Of a stretch of DNA of 64,000 bases, positions 61,817 through 64,000 are shown piece after piece (within the stretch, counting starts at the first letter, position 1; each line of letters starts with the position of its first letter). The DNA comes from Streptomyces sp. Go-475. Its GTDB lineage: Bacteria > Actinomycetota > Actinomycetes > Streptomycetales > Streptomycetaceae. The notes under the pieces were generated by a model. It did no database searches, was not told where the DNA came from, and saw nothing but the letters and a program-made list of their open reading frames with translations. Both the position numbers and the translations under genes were made by a program. The stretch lies in contig NZ_CP026121.1 in the NCBI RefSeq assembly GCF_003330845.1, forward strand, positions 2,337,501-2,401,500, read 5' to 3'.

Positions 61817-62467
61817 ATGGCCTCCTCTCCCCTGCCGGCCTCCGTGCTGGACCTCGCGCCCGTCGTCCCCGTCGTCGTCGTCGAGGAGGCCGGCGACGCC
61901 GTACCGCTGGCGCGGGCGCTGGTCGCGGGCGGGCTGCCCGCGATCGAGGTGACGTTGCGGACGCCCGCGGCGCTGGAGGCGATCCGGGAGATCGCCGGGC
62001 AGGTGCCGGAGGCGGTGGTCGGTGCCGGGACGGTGCTCGGCCCCGGGCAGGTCGCGGAGGCGGTGGCCGCGGGCGCCCGGTTCCTGGTCAGTCCCGGCTG
62101 GACGGACGTCCTGGTCGAGGCGATGCGGGCGTCGGGCGTGCCGTTCCTGCCGGGGGTGTCGACGGCGTCGGAGGTGGTGGCGCTGCTGGAGCGCGGGGTG
62201 CGGGAGATGAAGTTCTTCCCGGCCGAGGCCGCGGGCGGCACGGCGTATCTGAAGTCGCTGTCGGGGCCGCTGCCGCAGGCGCGGTTCTGCCCCACGGGCG
62301 GGATCGGCCCGGGCTCCGCCCCGGACTACCTGGCGCTGCCCAACGTCGGGTGCGTGGGCGGGAGCTGGATGCTGCCGCCGGACGCGGTCGCGGGCCGCGA
62401 CTGGCGGCGCATCGAGGCGCTGGCCCGGGCGGCGGCGGGACTCAGCGCAGGTGGGACGTGTCGTTGA
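61817..62467 (+). CDS. eda: 2-keto-3-deoxy-6-phosphogluconate aldolase, 216 aa
   Basis: KDPG/KHG aldolase barrel. Catalytic Glu lies in IEVTLRT, the Schiff-base Lys in MKFFPAE, and phosphate loop in PTGGIGPGS. It splits KDPG to pyruvate and glyceraldehyde-3-phosphate (Entner-Doudoroff or sugar-acid breakdown). ATG 61817 is 8 nt after a -10-like CAGGAT (leaderless); ATG 61808 is possible. The last 26 bp overlap the convergent RNase H/phosphatase gene. Confidence 0.92.
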   Translation: MASSPLPASVLDLAPVVPVVVVEEAGDAVPLARALVAGGLPAIEVTLRTPAALEAIREIAGQVPEAVVGAGTVLGPGQVAEAVAAGARFLVSPGWTDVLVEAMRASGVPFLPGVSTASEVVALLERGVREMKFFPAEAAGGTAYLKSLSGPLPQARFCPTGGIGPGSAPDYLALPNVGCVGGSWMLPPDAVAGRDWRRIEALARAAAGLSAGGTCR

Positions 62468-63809
62468 GGAGACGGACGCTGGCGTTGCCGTCCGCGTAGT
62501 AGGCGACGACCGACAGGGAAGCGGCCGACAGTTCCATCCGGAACAGGGACTCCGGCGGGGCGCCGAGGGCGAGCCGGACGAGCGTCTTGATCGGGGTCAC
62601 GTGCGTGACGAGCAGGACCGTGCGGCCCGCGTACGCCGCGATCAGCTTGTCGCGGGTGGCGGCGATCCGGGTGGCGGTCGCCGCGAAGCTCTCGCCGCCG
62701 CCGGTGGGTTCGGCGTCCGGGGAGGCCAGCCAGGCGTTCAGGTCGTCCGGGTGGCGTTCGCGCACCTCGGCGAAGGTGAGCCCCTCCCAGGCGCCGAAGT
62801 CGGTCTCGCGGAGTCCGTCCTCGACCTCCACGTCCAGGCCGAGCCGGGCCGCGACGATCCCGGCGGTCTCCCGGGTGCGGGCGAGGGGCGACGACACGAC
62901 CGCCTGGATCGTCCCGCGCCGGGCCAGCAGGGCTGCCGCGCGCTCGGCCTGCTCCCGGCCCACGTCGGACAGCGAGGGGTCGCTGCCGCCGCTCCCCGAG
63001 AACCGCTTCTGCGGCGTCAGCGGCGTCTCCCCGTGCCGGAGCAGCACGAACGTGGCAGGAGCCCCCATGTCGGCGGGCGCCCAGCCGGGCGCGGCGACGA
63101 CCTCGGCGGCACGGGTGTCGGCACCGGCCTTCGCAGCGCGAGCGTCGGCGTCGGCCTTCGCGGTACCAGTGGTGTCCGCGCCGGCCTTCACCTGCGGGGC
63201 CCCCGGCTGCGCGGCATCCGGCCCCGGGCCGGTCGGCACGGTAGACGTGCGGCCCGCCGCCAGGGCACCCGCCGCCAGGGCGTCGCGCACGCGAGCCGCG
63301 CCCGCCGCCGCGTCGCCGGGCGGCTCCGGCGTCGTCGTCGCCGCCGCTCGGGCCGCCGTGTCCAGTTCAGCCGTCGACGCCGGCTCCGACCACTGCTGTC
63401 CCTTCGCCCCCGCGTCCATCGCCTCGTTGGCCAGTCGGTCCGCGTGTTTGTTGCGCTCCCTCGGGATCCACTCGTACGTCACCCGCCCCGGCGGGAAGAC
63501 CCGGGCCGCCTCGGACGCCAGGGGCTTCATGTCGGGGTGCTTGATCTTCCAGCGGCCCGACATCTGCTCGATGACGAGCTTGGAGTCCATCCGGACGTGG
63601 ACCGTCGCGGCCGGGTCCAGCGCGTGGGCGGCGTGCAGGCCGGCGAGGAGGCCGCGGTACTCGGCGACGTTGTTCGTGGCGACGCCGATGTACTCGGCGG
63701 TCTCCCGCAGGGTCTCCCCCGTCGCCGCGTCGCTGACCACGGCGCCGTAGCCCGCGGGCCCCGGGTTGCCCCGCGACCCGCCGTCGGCCTCGACGATGAA
63801 CTCCCGCAC
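62442..63809 (-). CDS. bifunctional RNase H/acid phosphatase, 455 aa
   Basis: Residues 1-135 form a type I RNase H domain with acidic catalytic residues in EADGGSRGNPG, NVAEYRGL and RMDSKL. A low-complexity Ala/Asp linker (about 140-250) has KAGADTRAA-type repeats. Residues 255-455 form a phosphoglycerate-mutase-like phosphatase (LLRHGET, late His in VTHVTP). This fusion is typical of actinobacteria (Rv2228c-like) and links RNA-hybrid removal with a phosphatase often tied to cobalamin or nucleotide metabolism. Confidence 0.95.
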   Translation of the reverse strand: MREFIVEADGGSRGNPGPAGYGAVVSDAATGETLRETAEYIGVATNNVAEYRGLLAGLHAAHALDPAATVHVRMDSKLVIEQMSGRWKIKHPDMKPLASEAARVFPPGRVTYEWIPRERNKHADRLANEAMDAGAKGQQWSEPASTAELDTAARAAATTTPEPPGDAAAGAARVRDALAAGALAAGRTSTVPTGPGPDAAQPGAPQVKAGADTTGTAKADADARAAKAGADTRAAEVVAAPGWAPADMGAPATFVLLRHGETPLTPQKRFSGSGGSDPSLSDVGREQAERAAALLARRGTIQAVVSSPLARTRETAGIVAARLGLDVEVEDGLRETDFGAWEGLTFAEVRERHPDDLNAWLASPDAEPTGGGESFAATATRIAATRDKLIAAYAGRTVLLVTHVTPIKTLVRLALGAPPESLFRMELSAASLSVVAYYADGNASVRLLNDTSHLR

Positions 63810-63829
63810 CGCAACGGCTCCCTGAAGGC

Positions 63830-64000
63830 CTAGAGACCGGACTCGGACGTGCGCACCAGGATGCGGCGGCAGTTCTCGCAGCGGATGACCGTGTCGGGCG
63901 CCGCCTTGCGGATCTCGTTCAGTTCCGTGATGGCGAGCTCCTGCCGGCAGCCCTGGCAGCTGCGCGCGTACAGCTTCGCCGCGCCGATGCCGCCCTGCTG
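63830..64000 (-). CDS. C4-type zinc-ribbon protein, C-terminal end
   Basis: The minus frame entering from the right edge ends at TAG 63832-63830. Visible are ARSCQGCRQELA and IRCENCRRILVR, two C-x-x-C pairs of the zinc-ribbon domain at the C-terminus of the coiled-coil CdsZ/DUF-type proteins that normally sit beside this RNase H gene. The N-terminal coiled coil lies outside the window. Confidence 0.85.
   Translation of the reverse strand, partial: QQGGIGAAKLYARSCQGCRQELAITELNEIRKAAPDTVIRCENCRRILVRTSESGL

Noticed and set aside
1..64000. tRNA genes, rRNA, prophage or plasmid replication genes
   Set aside because: None recognised by eye in either strand; a tRNAscan or phage search could still find something short, but no cloverleaf or phage gene cluster stood out.

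Overview
The window is about 72% GC chromosomal DNA of a Streptomyces-type actinomycete. Supporting signs are the strong GC bias, leaderless promoters, twin-arginine secreted enzymes, an AfsR/SARP-type regulator, TTA (bldA-type) codons in special genes, and core actinobacterial genes (map, panB, npdG, rnpB, a bifunctional RNase H/acid phosphatase). Most of the window is ordinary core chromosome with short operons. Two stretches stand out: a single-gene PKS-NRPS locus at 40.7-52.9 kb, and an eroded, lower-GC, IS-flanked segment at 53.0-57.0 kb.

Region by region: 0-6.1 kb holds a partial VOC protein, an alpha/beta hydrolase, an MFS pump with an apparent start-proximal frameshift, a membrane endonuclease/exonuclease/phosphatase protein, and a DHA2 drug exporter with its TetR repressor and operator. 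6.2-14.5 kb holds panB, a DrrAB-type ABC exporter preceded by 11-bp-phased direct repeats, the adjacent AfsR-like regulator (a plausible reader of those repeats), a conserved hypothetical gene and an M50 protease. 14.5-19.5 kb holds npdG, a sialidase-like protein without a signal peptide, map and heme oxygenase. 19.5-24.6 kb holds a PhzF-like gene, an iron-boxed efeO-efeB-efeU operon and a lipoprotein. 24.7-40.5 kb is mixed metabolism and envelope: prim-pol-like protein, GDPD, a TetR/DUF6243 divergon with twin operators, S37 peptidase, Rsm22-like methyltransferase, MFS plus serine hydrolase, PhoD, SDR, D,D-carboxypeptidase, AKR, DoxX and MazG-like protein.

40.7-52.9 kb encodes an MFS protein with a 4 x 48-bp repeat insertion. 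It overlaps a 3568-residue megasynthase with the order acyl-ligase, ACP, KS, AT, ACP, luciferase-like monooxygenase, C, A, PCP, C. There is no reductive domain and no thioesterase, and codon 127 is TTA. This is the best candidate for an undescribed system: a one-protein acyl/polyketide/amino-acid assembly line with in-line alpha-oxidation and a terminal condensation domain, coupled to an exporter.

53.0-57.0 kb is a gene graveyard. It contains a frameshifted membrane-protein remnant and two internally deleted copies of one IS5-like element in inverted orientation. Between the copies lies a 2.4-kb lower-GC cargo: a 59-codon membrane peptide gene, a divergent LysR regulator with a T-N11-A site, and a 6-phosphogluconolactonase. 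The segment abuts the 3' end of rnpB. 57.0-64 kb returns to core genes: rnpB, an AraC/DMT pair, a Uma2 remnant, MerR plus membrane protein, yaaA, KDPG-aldolase-like protein, RNase H/phosphatase, and the end of a zinc-ribbon protein.
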